Shown piece by piece: positions 1 to 11,482 of a DNA stretch of 64,000 nucleotides. The notes beneath the pieces were generated by a model. The model was not told where the DNA came from. It saw only the letters and a program-made list of their open reading frames with translations, and did not search any database. Position numbers and translations under genes: made by a program. Positions within the stretch are counted from its first letter, which is position 1. Each line of letters opens with the position of its first letter. The stretch is from Prorocentrum cordatum (lineage: Eukaryota > Sar > Dinophyceae > Prorocentrales > Prorocentraceae): the NCBI GenBank assembly GCA_963575745.1, contig CAUYUJ010022519.1, positions 42,501 to 106,500 of the forward strand. The letters run 5' to 3'.

Positions 1-630
1 TCAGCAGCATCATCCTCATTATCATCAGCATCATCATCATGATCATCCTGCTCCCATCCTCCTCATCACCATTAGCATCAGCTGCAGCATCATCATAGGC
101 AGCATCATCTGTATCATCAGCATCATCAGCATCATCAGCATAAGCAGCATCCTCCTCCCCATCATCATCAGCATCATCATTATCATCATCACCATTATCC
201 GCCATATCTTCCGCCTCATTATGTTCATCCTCATCATCATCCTCATCCTCATCCTCATAATCATCATCAGCATCGTCAGCATCATTAGTATTATCATCAT
301 CAGCAGCATCATCAGCATCATCATCGTCAGCATCATCATCAGCAGCAGCATCATCAGCATCATCAGCAGTATCCGCATCATCAGCAGCAGCATCATTATC
401 AGCATCATCATCACCACCACTATCATCCTCCTCCTTCTCAGCACCATCATCAGCATCATCATCATCATCAGCAGCATCATCATAATCATCATCATCATCA
501 TCCTCATCATCATCATCATCATCGTCATCGTCATCATCATCATCATCATCGTCATCATCATCATCAGCATCATCATCATCATCATCATCATTATCATCAT
601 CATCATCATCTTCATCATCATCATCATTAG

Positions 631-695
<65 letters not shown>

Positions 696-697
696 CC
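1..697. repeat. (ATC)n/(ATCAGC)n microsatellite
   Basis: Almost pure trinucleotide array of ATC units with AGC and CTC interruptions; perfect ATC runs dominate the last 150 bases. It gives long poly-Met, poly-Ile and poly-His/Ser open frames in several registers, which are artefacts of the triplet and not genes. Confidence 0.97.
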
Positions 698-1107
698 ATT
701 CGAAGCGAGAAAAAACGCAAAGGCGCATACTTCCCACCCTTCTCTGTTCCGCTGCGTGCTCCTACACTTCCCTGATCAAGACAACTAGCAGTATACACGA
801 AGCGTCAACAATCCACACACCTAATCTAGCCTCCACTGAGCACGATTTCAGAGCGATTCCCGTCATGTTCCAGGGCCTGGCTTATCAGGAGCGTATTCCC
901 GAATCGACGCCTCAGCGAAGCCTGCTCTCAAAAACTGGAGCGGACGAAAGGGGGGGAGGAGGTAAAGGAGGTTTAGCGGATCGGCTCACGCAGCTGGTTT
1001 CTCCAACGCCTCCTGGTGCCAGAGGAGCCACTGTGTCGAGGAAAGCGCCTGGCGGCAGGTCCGAATCCAGCTGCATGCAGCCAGACTTCGTGCAGCCCCC
1101 CCGTTCC
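698..1107. other. Unassigned single-copy stretch
   Basis: Complex sequence with no recognisable coding pattern, RNA gene or repeat. Short open frames on both strands have no familiar domain. Confidence 0.5.
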
Positions 1108-1326
1108 CTACGGTCGGAAACTGTCCCTTAGCGTGTCGCCACGGCGGCCCCAACCACACGCTATGCCCTGCAAGCGGATAGCGTGTCGCTCTGTTCCGCC
1201 AGGCGGGAGGCTGGGAACAGCTCGGGATGTTGACGCCTGGAGGACCGGGAAGTGGATAGCGTGTCGCGCCGAAGCGTGGTCGGTCAATACCGGCGGCGCG
1301 ACACGGTACCCCAAAGTTCCCGACCA
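1108..1326 (+). repeat. Double-hairpin interspersed repeat, copy 1
   Basis: Begins CTACGGTC and ends near GTTCCCGACC. It contains several inverted copies of GCGTGTCGC/GCGACACGC. Related copies lie at 1952-2405 and 35327-35548 with the same order of motifs: a first hairpin around GCGGCCCC, a Cys/Arg-like GCAAGCGGATAGC spacer, then a second hairpin opened by GGATAGCGTGTCGC. Confidence 0.8.
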
Positions 1327-1374
1327 CATCACCCCCCCTCCCCCAGACCTCCGACGTCATGACGGCAGGATCAG

Positions 1375-1590
1375 TCAGCATCGAATCGGGAAATCGGATC
1401 GAATCGGAATGTGCGTCGAATCGTGCTGCATGGGCACTGAATCGAACTCAAATCGGATCAGCCGCGCCAGGACGCACAACAACGCCATGCAAGCTTCGGG
1501 CCGCATGGAACCCCTGGAAAATGGATATCGAGTCGGATCGAGACGGCCGACGTCGATGTCGAATGGGATCGATCGGATCGAGATGAGATG
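1375..1590. repeat. ATCGGATCGA-type degenerate minisatellite
   Basis: Dense recurrence of GAATCGG, GGATCGA and CGATCGG words, ending in GATCGATCGGATCGAGATG. No coding sense seen. Confidence 0.6.
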
Positions 1591-1751
1591 GACCCTGTGA
1601 TAGGAGGAGGGGGCAAAGGGGGCAGTGCGCGGGGCCGCTCGCCTCATCATCCGTGTACTCGCGGCCCAGCTCCGCGCGCAGCCACTCGCAGGACACCTCG
1701 GGAGGCGGGGGCCTCTGGGGTGGTAGACGGGCACAGCACCCTTGCACCTGC

Positions 1752-1950
1752 TCGGCGGCGAGCGAGGGGGGGGAGTGAGACGGAGAAGGCCTTCTCAGAC
1801 GGTGGTCGGACTTCTCAGAAGCACTCGCGCCTTCTCAGAGGTTTGCCGTGTCTTCGGGGAAGGCTTAGAAAACTTTCTCGGAAGGCTGGGGGACTTCGGA
1901 GCCTTCTGAGAAGACCCGCCCCTTCTCATCCCCCCCGGGCTCGCCGCCGA
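1752..1950. mobile_element. MITE-like element with about 45-bp terminal inverted repeats, copy 1
   Basis: The left end TCGGCGGCGAGCGAGGGGG and the right end, which closes in GCTCGCCGCCGA, are inverted copies of each other and continue into inverted GAGAAGGCCTTCTCAGA-type sequence. The same design is present at 20210-20949 and 58384-58577. No coding capacity (199 bp). It directly abuts the start of the double-hairpin repeat at 1952. Confidence 0.75.
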
Positions 1951-1951
1951 C

Positions 1952-2405
1952 CTACGGTCAGGAACTGTTGCTTAGCCTGGGACGCACGAGGACATACTAG
2001 TGCCATGTGTCATCCTCGGAGGCGTGCGTCCGACCCGAACACATTGTACAACCATCTCGTAGTATCGTGTCCCGAGCAGTATGGCCAGAAAGCGCCCACC
2101 ACGAAGCGTATACTAAATGTACCACTTGTCAGCGCGCCCGTCGCCCCCGTGGGGGGGGGGGGGGGGGAAGCACACACAGTATTAGTACGTTTGGCTGATG
2201 CCGATAGCGTGTCGCAGCGGTGGCCTCGGCGACACGCTACGCCCTGCAAGCGGATAGCGAGCGCGTCGCTCCGCTCCGTGGGGCGGGACCCTGGGGAACC
2301 CTTGGGACGTTGACGCCTCGGGGACAGGCAGTGGATAGCGTGTCGCGCCGAGGCGCGATGGGTCAGAACCGGCAGGGCGACACGCTGTCCAGACGTTCCC
2401 GACCA
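1952..2405 (+). repeat. Double-hairpin interspersed repeat, copy 2 (interrupted)
   Basis: Starts CTACGGTCAGGAACTG like the other copies. After GCTTAGC about 210 bases of unrelated sequence including a 16-G run intervene. The family resumes near 2200 with GATAGCGTGTCGC and ends at CGTTCCCGACCAT. Confidence 0.75.
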
Positions 2406-2704
2406 TATATGCATGGGCGGCCCCATGCTGCATACGACCTCTGCTCTATCCTTGCTGCTGCTGCGAATGTCAGGCTTGATCACAAAAGCGCAAAGCCCGT
2501 CCCTCACTACCGACACGTCTGCGGGTGCCGACAGGGAGGAGCTGTCTACAGCCTTTATAATGATACGCGGCGGGACGAAGAATCACACCACCACAGCGGT
2601 CACACTTGCAACATATCTGCAAGCACAGGGGATGGATGCGATGCGATGCGACCAACGTTGCGGACAGTGTCCGGGCCTAGCTCAGACCCGGTGGGTGAGC
2701 GAGA

Positions 2705-2862
2705 CACAGAAAAAATGAGGAGAGAAGAAGAGAAGGGGGAGGAGGGGAAAGGGTGGGAAGGGGATGGAGGAAGGGGAGGAGGGAAGGGGCTGGAGGACGG
2801 GGAGGAGGAGGAGGGGGGAGGGGCGGAGGCGAAGGATGGTCAACGGGAAACGAACTCTCATG
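2705..2862 (+). repeat. GGGAGGA polypurine tract
   Basis: About 155 bases nearly free of pyrimidines on the plus strand. Open frames across it are repeat translations. Confidence 0.8.
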
Positions 2863-4245
2863 CCCGGAGGGGGTGGCCCGTGAGGGCGCGCCGGAAGTGA
2901 GGGCGCAGGTCGTCGGATCCCGAGGGGGGCCTCCCGATTCAACGCGGGGACCGTCATCCGACAACACACACCCAGAGCCTCTGCCCTCCCCGAGGAAGAA
3001 GCAAGTCCTAGACCCCAGGGCTCTTCCTGCAGACTATCTTCGAGACCCTTCTATACCCCCTGGCGACCACGGGCGATAATTCCACCCCGATGGAACTGGG
3101 GGTCGTATAGGTCTGCGTACTCCTGGGAGGTCTTCGTGGGAACGATGTCGTGTTTCCCACGTCGCTGCCACGGTTTGCCCAATTTCGCCAGATTCAACTC
3201 TGGGGAGACTCTGACGGAGGCTCGCAGCGATACTGACGTGCAAGTCGTCCGTCATACCTGGGTATAGAGACGAACATCTAATTGAACCACTAGGAGCTGG
3301 TTCCCTCCGAAGTTTTCCCCAGGATAGCTGGAGCTGAGCAGTTGTATGAGGCAAAGCGAATGATTAAAGGAATCGGGGGCGCGTTTGTCCAGGAACGAAA
3401 CCAGCTGAGGACTACTAAGGCTGATTAGGGGCACTGGGCCGAAAAAAAACCTAGTGATCATCATACTAGTCTGGATCAAGCCCGATCAAAACAGAAGCGG
3501 CCTGACGAGGCCGGTGTAGACCGAAGGAACTGCTAGTGCCGATGCTGAAAACAACCTCCCGGGACCTAGGCCTGCCTTATGTAGGAGGCGGCGGAGTGTT
3601 TGAACTAGACAAGCCCACTGAAAATCAGCCAAGCAGGGGGAGACGAGGGCAACTTGGGTCAAATCGGACCCCAGACCCCTCCCGCATTCGAAACTGACTA
3701 GCTTTTCGAGCCTCGTACAGCTGTGGCCACGAGGGGTCTCCTCTCGCTCCACCGCTCTGCTGTTCGGTGCCAGCGCTGGGCCACCACGCACCCCCCAGCC
3801 AGCTCCAAGCCCTACCCTCCCAGCCCTCCCGCACCACCTGCTTTTCTTCTGAGGCAAGCTGTTGGGCCTCAGAGACCCGAAGCGTCAAGCAGCCCGCGCG
3901 GACGCGGGCACGGGACGGGCAAGAGGGCCACGCAGCACAGGGGAGAAGACAATCAATAAGGGATGCATGAGGATGGGAAGGTTCGACTGACAGCCGCAGG
4001 CCGCACCACCTCCTTCCCCTCGCCCCCGCACCCCTGCTGAGCCCTTCGGGGCGGAGCAGCAGCGGTGGCCACAGGTGGTTTTCGGGTCATGGCTCGAGCC
4101 TCCGACGACCATTCTCGGCGAGGCGCAACCGCTGGAAGGCAACCTGAGGCTGGAAAGCCGCCAGGAACCGACGAAAACGTCCGAAAACCGTACCTCGAAT
4201 CCTTCCTGCGGCGCCTCAAACATTCGATGATTTGATTTCTTCGAT
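2863..4245. other. Unassigned, moderately complex sequence
   Basis: About 1.4 kb with only short open frames on both strands (for example minus 3034-3354). I recognise no domain, repeat or RNA gene here. Confidence 0.4.
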
Positions 4246-4249
4246 ACGG

Positions 4250-4360
4250 GCACCCTTGACGTCCCGACCCGTTCCCCAGGGCCAGTTTTTCATCCTGAGT
4301 CGTTTTCTGACGGTCCCGCAGGCCAGCGAGGGCCCCCCCAGGCGCCGAAGGCTGCGACAA
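4250..4360 (-). repeat. GGGCCC-centred dispersed repeat, copy
   Basis: Read on the minus strand it has the family order GGCGCCTGGGGGGCCC, then GGGACCGTCAGAAAACGACTC, then AGGATGAAAAACTGG. Related copies: 9115-9262 (-), 9530-9660 (-), 12210-12340 (+), 12395-12482 (-), 24474-24585 (+), and a weak one near 60080-60175. Confidence 0.6.
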
Positions 4361-4737
4361 ACCTCCAACTTGACTTTCACGAAGCGTTTGGGGTCTGCCC
4401 CCCCACCACCCCCCCCCCGCAAGAGAGCGTTTTGCTCTGTTTCGCGATTGCGGCTGTTGCAGGCCCCGGCCGCCCCGGCCACTCCAGGTAACCCGACGAT
4501 TCGTCCTGACGTCCGAACTGCCTGGGGTTATTCCTAGACGTTCCCAGACGGCGCCGGGGCGAAACGTGACGTTACGCCCCCGCTCCCCCCGAGAACGCCC
4601 GATATTGTCCAGGAATACAAGCACGCTCCAGCCCCTCGAAAAGGATGCACCCCAAAATGGGTTTGTTCGTCGAAATGCCTAGGATGCTCCGTAGACCTAC
4701 AAACGTTCTGCGAACTGTTCGCAGGTTCGAGGAAGAA

Positions 4738-5543
4738 ATTCCCCGGCCCAACGGGCCAGGGCGTGCTAAGATCTCCGGTACCTGGTTAACAGTATTTCTA
4801 GTTCGCGCGCGCGGGGCGGCCCCTGGGGGTCCCCGGACGAAAAGTACCCCGGCAAGGTCCCGGCAAGTCCCCGGCAAGGTCCCGGCAAGTCCCCGGCAAG
4901 GTCGGGCCAGAGATGCCGGAGCCCTGTTACAGGGCCCCAGGACGGGCCAAGAGGTCCCCAAGAAGCCTCCAAGACGGTCCAAGAGGGCCCCGAGACGGCC
5001 AAAGATCGCCCGAAGACGCCCAACAGCGCCCCAAGACAGCCCAAGAGGCCTCCAAGACGCCCCAAGGGCCTTCCAAGAGGCCTCCGAAGAGGGCCCCAAG
5101 AAGCCAAAATCGTTAATTTTCATTGTTTTTTCTATGTTTTTTGCGTTCTGGCTTTCCGGACGCTCCAAGACGGCCCAAGAGGCTCCCAAGACCGCTCTCA
5201 GACGGCCCACGAGGCTCCCAAGACGGCCCCGGAACGGCCCAGGAGGGCCCCCAAGACGGCCCAAGTGCCGCCCAAGACGGACCAAGAGGCCCCAAGACGG
5301 GCCCAAGAGGGGCTCAAGAGGGGAACCGAGAACTGAAAAATCGAGCCCTCCGCCCCAGAAGGCGCCCAGGAGGCCCCAAAAAGGCCCCAAGAGGCCCCCA
5401 AGAGGCCCCCAAGACGCCCCAAGAGGCGCCCAAGAGGCCCAAAAGAGGCCCCAAGAGGCCCCAAAACGGCCCCCAAGAGGCCCCAAAACTCGGCTAGCCC
5501 ACAACGGTGCGACAAGATGGGCCGGCGGAATGAGCGAAGCGAT
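4738..5543 (+). mobile_element. Minisatellite element with conserved ends, copy 1
   Basis: Left end ATTCCCCGGCCCAACGGGCC followed by GCGTGCTAAGATCTCCGGTA. The body is a degenerate CCAAGACGGCCCCAAGAGGCC minisatellite split by an AT-richer hinge near 5105-5165. The right end is GGGCCGGCGGAATGAGCGAAGCGAT. Copy 2 at 56201-56949 has the same left 100 bp, hinge and right end. The outer 13-14 bases are inverted repeats of each other (ATTC-GCCGGCCCA type). All six frames read through as Arg/Pro/Ala/Gly-rich peptides, which I do not regard as genes. Confidence 0.75.
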
Positions 5544-5930
5544 TAAATAATGCTGGGGTGCATCAATTCTGCAATCGATCTCCTACTCGAGGGTGTGAAA
5601 AGCGTGCTTTCTATTCCCGGGCGGTAGCGGCCGCAATCGCGAAACATGACAACACGCTCCCTTGCGGGGGGGGGGGCAGGCAGACCCCCAACGTTTCGAC
5701 AAACTCAAGGCAGAGGCGTGTCGAAATTCGGGGTAAATCCATTACGTAGTCGATCTCCTACTCGACCCCCCCTCGAGCTCTGCGGGGCAGAGCACCAGGC
5801 CGCGCTCCATGGCCCCGCGGCGGACGCCCGCCTGGGGCGGCGACGGGCAGCTGCCCGTGGAGCGCCGCGGCCCGAGGCGCCCTGGCCTCGGTTGGGGGGG
5901 CGCCTCGGTCCACAGCGGCAACGTCCGTCC
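5544..5930. other. Unassigned GC-rich sequence
   Basis: Contains a G-run near 5670 and two occurrences of CGATCTCCTACTCGA, at about 5577 and 5751, as a short direct repeat. No gene seen. Confidence 0.4.
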
Positions 5931-6158
<228 letters not shown>

Positions 6159-7028
6159 ATGCCTGCACACTGGGGGCTCCGCGCCTCCGTGCCTGTAAGG
6201 ATACCGCTAGTCCGCAGCAGTCTTCCAGTGTCTCCGCCTGGTCCGCCCCAAGTGACGAGCCCGCCACCCTTGTGGCGCGCCGTTCGCGTGGCATGGCTCC
6301 TCCTCCTCGCGGCGGCGGCGGCGCTGGCGCTGGTGCAGCGAGTGAGTCGGCTCAGGGGACGAGTTGGCGTACTACAAGAACCTGGGCTGGCGCGCGAAGT
6401 GTCGGCAGGCGGGGTGCACGGGCTGTCGGCCGACCAATCGTGCTGTGCCTGCTCCTCGTGATGGTCCTCCTCCACCGCGCGGGGCTTGGGCGGATGAACC
6501 TGGCGACTCCCGCCCGTGGCACATCGTGCAGAAGCCGAAGCGTGGAGGTGGCGGGAGCTCCGGGGCGCAGCCGCCCAAGCTCTCTCGCCCGAGCCGCCCG
6601 AGGCCCGTGACCGTTTCCTGGCACTCAACGAGGCCGACTTCGAGCTGCTGTCCGTCACGCTGTCCGCCAGTGACAAGCACAGCCTGCGGCAATCTCGTTT
6701 CCTGATGCAGCAGCAGCTGGGCACGCTCTCCGAGATCAGAGAGAGCGTGATCCACCGCCGCTTTACTGTGGAAAATTGCCAACTTTTTCCTCCGGAACCC
6801 GGGGGTCGCCCCCCCCCCCCCCTCCGAAAATCCCCCCCCCCCTGCTGGAACCCCTCCCCCCCCCCCCCCCCCCCCCCCTCCTCCCCCGGCAAAACCCCCC
6901 CCCTCCCCTAACCCCTCCCCCCCCCCCCCCCTCCCGCCTCGAAAACCGGGGGGGGTCACTACCGGTTCGAACCCCTCCCCCCCCCCCCCCCTCCGGATCC
7001 GGAAAACCGGGGGGGCACTACCGGTTCG

Positions 7029-7059
<31 letters not shown>

Positions 7060-8337
7060 TACTCACCGCCAGCAAACGACTCCCGGTCCCCACCACCGTC
7101 CGCATCACATCCCCCACTGGTGTTCCCAGCACCACTGTCCTCACCACCGCTGTCCCCACTGGTTCCACCACCGCCCCTACTGTCCCCACCAGTGGCCCCA
7201 CCACTGTCGCACTGTCCCCGCTGTCCCCAGAACTGTTCCCACCACGGTTCCACTCTCCCCACTGTCTCCACGGCCCCAACCACTGCCCGACTATCCCCAC
7301 TGTCCCCACTGTCCCACTGACTCCTCCGCTGTCCCACTGAGCTGTCCCACTGTTCCCACCACTGTCCCCACTGTCCCCACCACTGTCCCCACTGTACCTC
7401 TGTCCCATTGTCCCACCGCCGTCCTCGCCACCGCCTTCACCACTGTCCCCACCACCATTGTACCCTCCACTGTCCCACTGTTTCCACCTCATTCCCATTG
7501 TCCCCACACCACTGTCCCCACCACCACCGTCACCACCACTGTCCACTGTCCCCCCCTGTTCCCACCATTGTCCCCACCACTGTCCCCACCACTACCGTCC
7601 CCACCACTGTCCCACTGTCCCACTGTCCCCACCACTGTCCCGCTATCCCCTCACCACTGTCCCCACCAACACCGCCCCCACCACTGTCCGCACCCCCACT
7701 CGGTTTTCGAGGGGGGGGGGTTCGAACCGGTAGTGACCCCACCCGGTTTTCCGGATCCGGAGGGGGGGGGGAAGGGGTTCGAACCGGTAGTGACCCCCCC
7801 CCCTTTTCATGATGAGCAGGGGGGGGGGGGGGGAGGTTCGAACCGGTAGTGACCCCCCCGGTTTTCCGGGGGGGGGGGGGGGGGGAGGGGTTCGAACCGG
7901 TAGTGACCCCCCCCGGTTTTCCGCCAGCAGCGGTAGAACACGCTCTTTCCGAGATCAAGACGGTCAAGTCTGCGCAGGCGGCGGCGGACGAGGCCTGCAA
8001 ACGGCTCCAGCAAGCCAAGGTGGACTACGAGAAGAAGCAGAAGCTAGCTGTCGAGGCGCTCCAGGCGTCCTACCTCCAAAAGGAGAACGTCGCGCAGCTA
8101 CAGGTCGAGCTGGACGCCGCCGCCTCTAGGGCGAAGGCCGCGCTCGCCAACGACGCTGCGCCCAAGGCTGCAGCTGCGCCCACGCGTGACGTCGGCGAAC
8201 TCATCAGCCATGCGAAGAAGCTCGAGGGCGTCGTGGGCGCATCTGCGGAGAACCCGAACCTCCAGCTCAGCGAGGACATCCTGGGCCCCCTTCGCGCGCC
8301 GCTGGCAGCATTGGCCGCTCAGCCCCCTGAACAATGA
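6159..8337 (+). pseudogene. SL-led, broken coiled-coil ORF (ORF1-like), interrupted by a foldback element
   Basis: Downstream of the dinoSL the coding signal shifts among frames. About 6358-6600 reads DELAYYKNLGWRAKCRQAGC with a Cys-rich CxxxxCTGC-like patch. 6576-6737 reads through RFLALNEADFELL to LGTLSEI. 7957-8334 reads KTVKSAQAAADEACKRLQQ and continues as an Ala/Glu/Lys-rich coiled coil to a TGA at 8335-8337. The segments resemble the layout of dinoflagellate LINE ORF1 proteins (zinc-finger-like N-terminus, then coiled coil); that family assignment is inference. The frame is broken at least once upstream (frame change near 6570-6610) and again by the insertion. Removing 6738-7956, bounded by the direct repeats, rejoins LSEI to KTVKSAQ in frame. 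No poly(A) tract or 3' target duplication was found, so the 3' limit is the stop codon only. Confidence 0.55.
6742..7946. mobile_element. Foldback element with C-rich minisatellite core, copy 1
   Basis: Ends are imperfect inverted repeats: AGAGCGTGATCCACCGCCGC on the left and AGCGGTAGAACACGCTCT on the right (17 of 21 positions match). Inside each end lie 40-60-bp units with the palindromic core CCGGTTCGAACCGG and AAAACCGGGGGG. They are in opposite orientation on the two sides (about 6920-7040 and 7705-7925), so the arms can fold back on each other. The core (about 7060-7700) is a CCCCACCACTGT minisatellite. Flanking direct repeats CACGCTCT(TT)CCGAGATCA(A)GA occur at 6722-6740 and 7939-7960. 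Copy 2 is at 53305-56093. Confidence 0.75.
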
Positions 8338-8539
8338 CGCTTACCTGCGCGCTGCAGCAAACGCCCCGCCGCGCGTCGCACAAGCCGCACATCTTGTAAC
8401 ACTTTTGCCTCAGAGGCCAACCCGAACATCGAAAACTGTTTACAGCGGCATGAAGACACCAGGCGTCCCTACGGATGCAACGCGGTGCTTGCATAAGAGC
8501 AGGCTGCGGAAATTTGGGCCACCAGCGGCAGCAGGTCCC
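8338..8539. other. Sequence downstream of the broken ORF
   Basis: Possible 3' untranslated sequence of the SL-led ORF. No A-tract or terminator-like feature seen. Confidence 0.3.
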
Positions 8540-8870
8540 CCTGCCGCAGCTCTCGGTGACCCCAGCAGGCGCTCCGTGGAGGGAGGCTGTGGCGCCAGCC
8601 GCTTCCCCGCTGCTTGCGTGGGCGACCCCCGCAGGTGCTCCGTGCAGAGGCTTTGATGCCGGCCGCTCGCCAGCGGCTGGATTCCCCGCCGCTCTCGTGG
8701 GCGATCCTGGCAGGCGTTCCCTGGCAGGAGGCTGTAGTGCCAGTCGCTCACCGGCGGCGGGCTTCCCCGCCGCTTCCGTGGGCGACCCCGGCAGGTGCTC
8801 CGTGATAGGATGCCCCGGTGCAGGCTGCTCACTTCCAGCGGGTTTCCGTGCCGCTTTCCTGGCGACTATC
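8540..8870 (+). repeat. About 80-bp tandem repeat, 4-5 degenerate units
   Basis: Units share TTCCCCGCCGCT, CGTGGGCGACCCC and GCAGGTGCTCCGTG. The CGTGGGCGA word recurs at 8617, 8696 and 8777, giving periods of 79 and 81 bp, with weaker copies on either side. Confidence 0.8.
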
Positions 8871-9114
8871 CCCCCGCTTTCCGAGCCTTCCCACACCGCC
8901 AGCTGATGGACAGTGGCAACAGGAAGATGCGAGGGAGGTATAGACAGCCTGTGTCAAGCACCATGTCACCATGATGAGTAGGCAGGCGTCGCTTCGGCCG
9001 CGTCGGAATAGCTGCTTTGTTATGTTTTAGCCTCAGTCGGGTTCTTTGGTTGCTCCCTGGTTTTCGGACCACAACTCGGCCCCTACCACCGAGACCCCCG
9101 ACGTCGTGACTATT

Positions 9115-9660
9115 TCAGAGCTTCGACCCCTCAGAAGTCTCGACCCATTCCCCAAGACTAATTTTTCATCCCGAGTCCTGGTTTTGACGGCCCCGCGGCC
9201 CAATAAGGGCACCCAAAGGCCGGAAATTGCGGAAAAAGTCCCGTCATGATTTTCCATGACTCGATGGGGGTCTGGGCCTAACGCTGGGTGATCCTTCATG
9301 GGAGGCTCTGTTGACCTCCGCGGCCCTATCGTAAACGTGTTTTCGGCCGGATTTCGACCAGGTTTCGTCCAGATTTCGACCAGATTCCGTCCCGATGTCG
9401 ACCAAATGCATCGAGATCCAAACGAAACCCCCCAAACCGCAAGGAATTAGGGGACCCTCTGAGGCTCCCATGAAGGACCACAAAACCTGACCCCGACATG
9501 CGATGTCCTGATTGTTACAGCACGGGGTCGCTGAAAGTCCCGAGCCTGGCCCTGGGACCCTGAATCGTTTCGTGACGGTCCTGGGGCTTGGCGAGGGCCC
9601 CCAGAGGCCGAACCCTGCCGAAAACCCCCCGTCACGACTTCCTGACGACGCGATCGTGTC
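9115..9660 (-). repeat. Two GGGCCC-centred dispersed repeats around a foldback spacer
   Basis: Minus-strand copies of the family at about 9115-9262 and 9530-9660. Between them, CCTTCATGGGAGGCTC (9293-9308) and GAGGCTCCCATGAAGG (9460-9475) are perfect 16-bp inverted repeats around about 150 bp that include repeated TTTCGACCAG words. No gene seen. Confidence 0.55.
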
Positions 9661-10033
9661 CGGAAACGTGGCCCGTGGCCCGCGGCACCGCGGCACCGCG
9701 GCACAATCCCGACGGCCGCCGGCGCAACCGGGGCCCCCGCCACAGGCTGGGGCGCAGCGAGGCTCCAGCGGGCCCGCGCGCGAGGGCGGGCGGCCTCTCG
9801 GGGCGGAGCTCGCCGGGAGCGCTCCACGCTGTGCGGTCGTCGTTTGGCCGCCCCGAGGGCCCAGGCCGAGACCTCGGGCCCCTCGGGCGCCTCGAAAAAG
9901 TCGAGGCGGGGGGGGGGTCATCGTTTGCGGCCTCTCGGGGCCCTTCCCGGGCCTCGGGGCCGTCCATACGCAGCAGACGCAGGATGGGAAGCCAGGAAGT
10001 GGTCGAGAGGTCGGGGGCCCGTGTCTCTAACAT
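9661..10033. other. Unassigned GC-rich sequence
   Basis: GC-rich, with cgcggcaccg repeats near 9680-9700 and overlapping open frames of similar length on several frames, which argues against coding. Confidence 0.4.
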
Positions 10034-10184
10034 TATCCCGGCAAAGCAACCTAACAGCGATGTGTAGGAGCATATCTGGAAGCATTCCCCTTAAGATTCA
10101 GATAAGAATCCTGTTGTAGAATTCTGCTGTTCTCGCAGTCGTGGTCGCATTCGCGATGGCAGTCGCAGTGGCAACAGCAGTCGC

Positions 10185-11482
10185 AGTCACAGCCTCAGCC
10201 TCAGCCTGCCTCAGCCTCAGCCTCAGCCTGCCTCAGCCTCAGCCTGCCTCAGCCTCGCCCTCAGCCTGCTTCAGCCTCAACATCAGTCTGCCTTCAGCCT
10301 CGGCCTCAGCCTGCCTCAGCCTCACCCTCAGCCTGCATCAGCCTCAGCCTGCCTCAGCCTCGCCCTCAGCCTGCTTCAGCCTCAACATCAGTCTGCCTTC
10401 AGCCTCGGCCTCAGCCTGCCTCAGCCTCAGCCTGCATCAGCCTCAGCCTCAGCCTCAGCCTGCCTCAGCATCAGCCTGCCTCAGCCTCAGCCTCAGCCTG
10501 CCTCTGCCTCAGCCTCAGCCTGCTTCAGCCTCAGCCTCAGTCTGCCGTCGGCCTCGGCCTCAGCCTCAGCCTGCCTCACCCTCAGCCTGCATCAGCCTCA
10601 GCCTCAGCCTCAGCCTGCCTCAGCATCAGCCTGCCTCAGCCTCAGCCTCAGCCTCAGCCTGCCTCAGCCTCAGCCTCAGCCTGCTTCAGCCTCAGCCTCA
10701 GCCTCTGCCTTCAGCCTCGGCCTCAGCCTCAGCCTGCCTCAGCCTCAGCCTGCATCAGCCTCAGCCTCAGCCTCAGCCTGCCTCAGCATCAGCCTGCCTC
10801 AGCCTCAGCCTCAGCCTGCCTCAGCCTCAGCCTCAGCCTGCCTTCAGCCTCAGCCTCAGCCTGCCTTCAGCCTCAGCCTCAGCCTCAGCCTGCCTTCAGC
10901 CTCGTCCTCAGCCTCAGCCTGCCTCAGCCTCAGCCTGCCTCAGCCTCAGCCTCAGCCTGCCTCAGCCTCAGCCTCAGCAGCCTCAGCCTGGCCTCAGCCT
11001 CAGCCTCAGCCTGCCTCAGCCTCAGCCTCAGCCTCAGCCTCAGCATCAGCCTCAGCCTCAGCCTCAGCCTGCCTCAGCCTCAGCCTCAGCCTCAGCCTCA
11101 GTCCCTTCAGCCTCGGCCAGCCTCAGCCTCAGCCTCAGCCTGCATCAGCCTCAGCCTCAGCCTCAGCCTGCCTCAGCATCAGCCTGCTTCAGCCTCAGCC
11201 TCAGCCTGCCTCAGCCTCAGCCTCAGCCTGCTTCAGCCTCAGCCTCAGTCTGCCTTCAGCCTCGGCCTCAGCCTCAGCCTGCCTCAGCCTCAGCCTGCAT
11301 CAGCCTCAGCCTCAGCCTCAGCCTGCCTCAGCATCAGCCTGCCTCAGCCTCAGCCTCAGCCTGCCTCAGCCTCAGCCTCAGCCTGCTTCAGCCTCAGCCT
11401 CAGTCTGCCTTCAGCCTCGTCCTCAGCTTCAGTCTGCCTTCAGCCTCAGCCTGCCTCAGCCTCAGCATCAGCCTGCCTCAGC
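10185..11482 (+). repeat. CAGCCT/GCCT satellite
   Basis: About 1.3 kb of CAGCCT hexamers regularly broken by GCCT and CAGCAT variants. Higher-order blocks such as the one containing CATCAGTCTGCCTTCAGCCT repeat several times. It reads as Ser/Ala/Leu or Gln/Pro-rich peptide in all frames and is treated as noncoding. Confidence 0.95.

Noticed and set aside
1-798. Poly-Met/Ile/His open frames of 180-250 codons
   Set aside because: They are translations of an ATC microsatellite; several frames on both strands are open at once.
4572-5550. 300-codon open frames rich in Gly/Leu/Trp/Ser on one strand and Arg/Pro/Lys on the other
   Set aside because: Degenerate minisatellite translated in all six frames; no non-repeat domain, and the other copy at 56344-57366 diverges like noncoding DNA.
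7720-7910. tRNA T-arm or RNA polymerase III B box (GGTTCGAACC)
   Set aside because: The word is part of a perfect palindrome CCGGTTCGAACCGG repeated in the foldback arms; no A box or cloverleaf found.
10185-11482. Telomere-like hexamer tract
   Set aside because: CAGCCT with frequent GCCT interruptions is not a TTTAGGG-type telomere repeat and is internal to an element.
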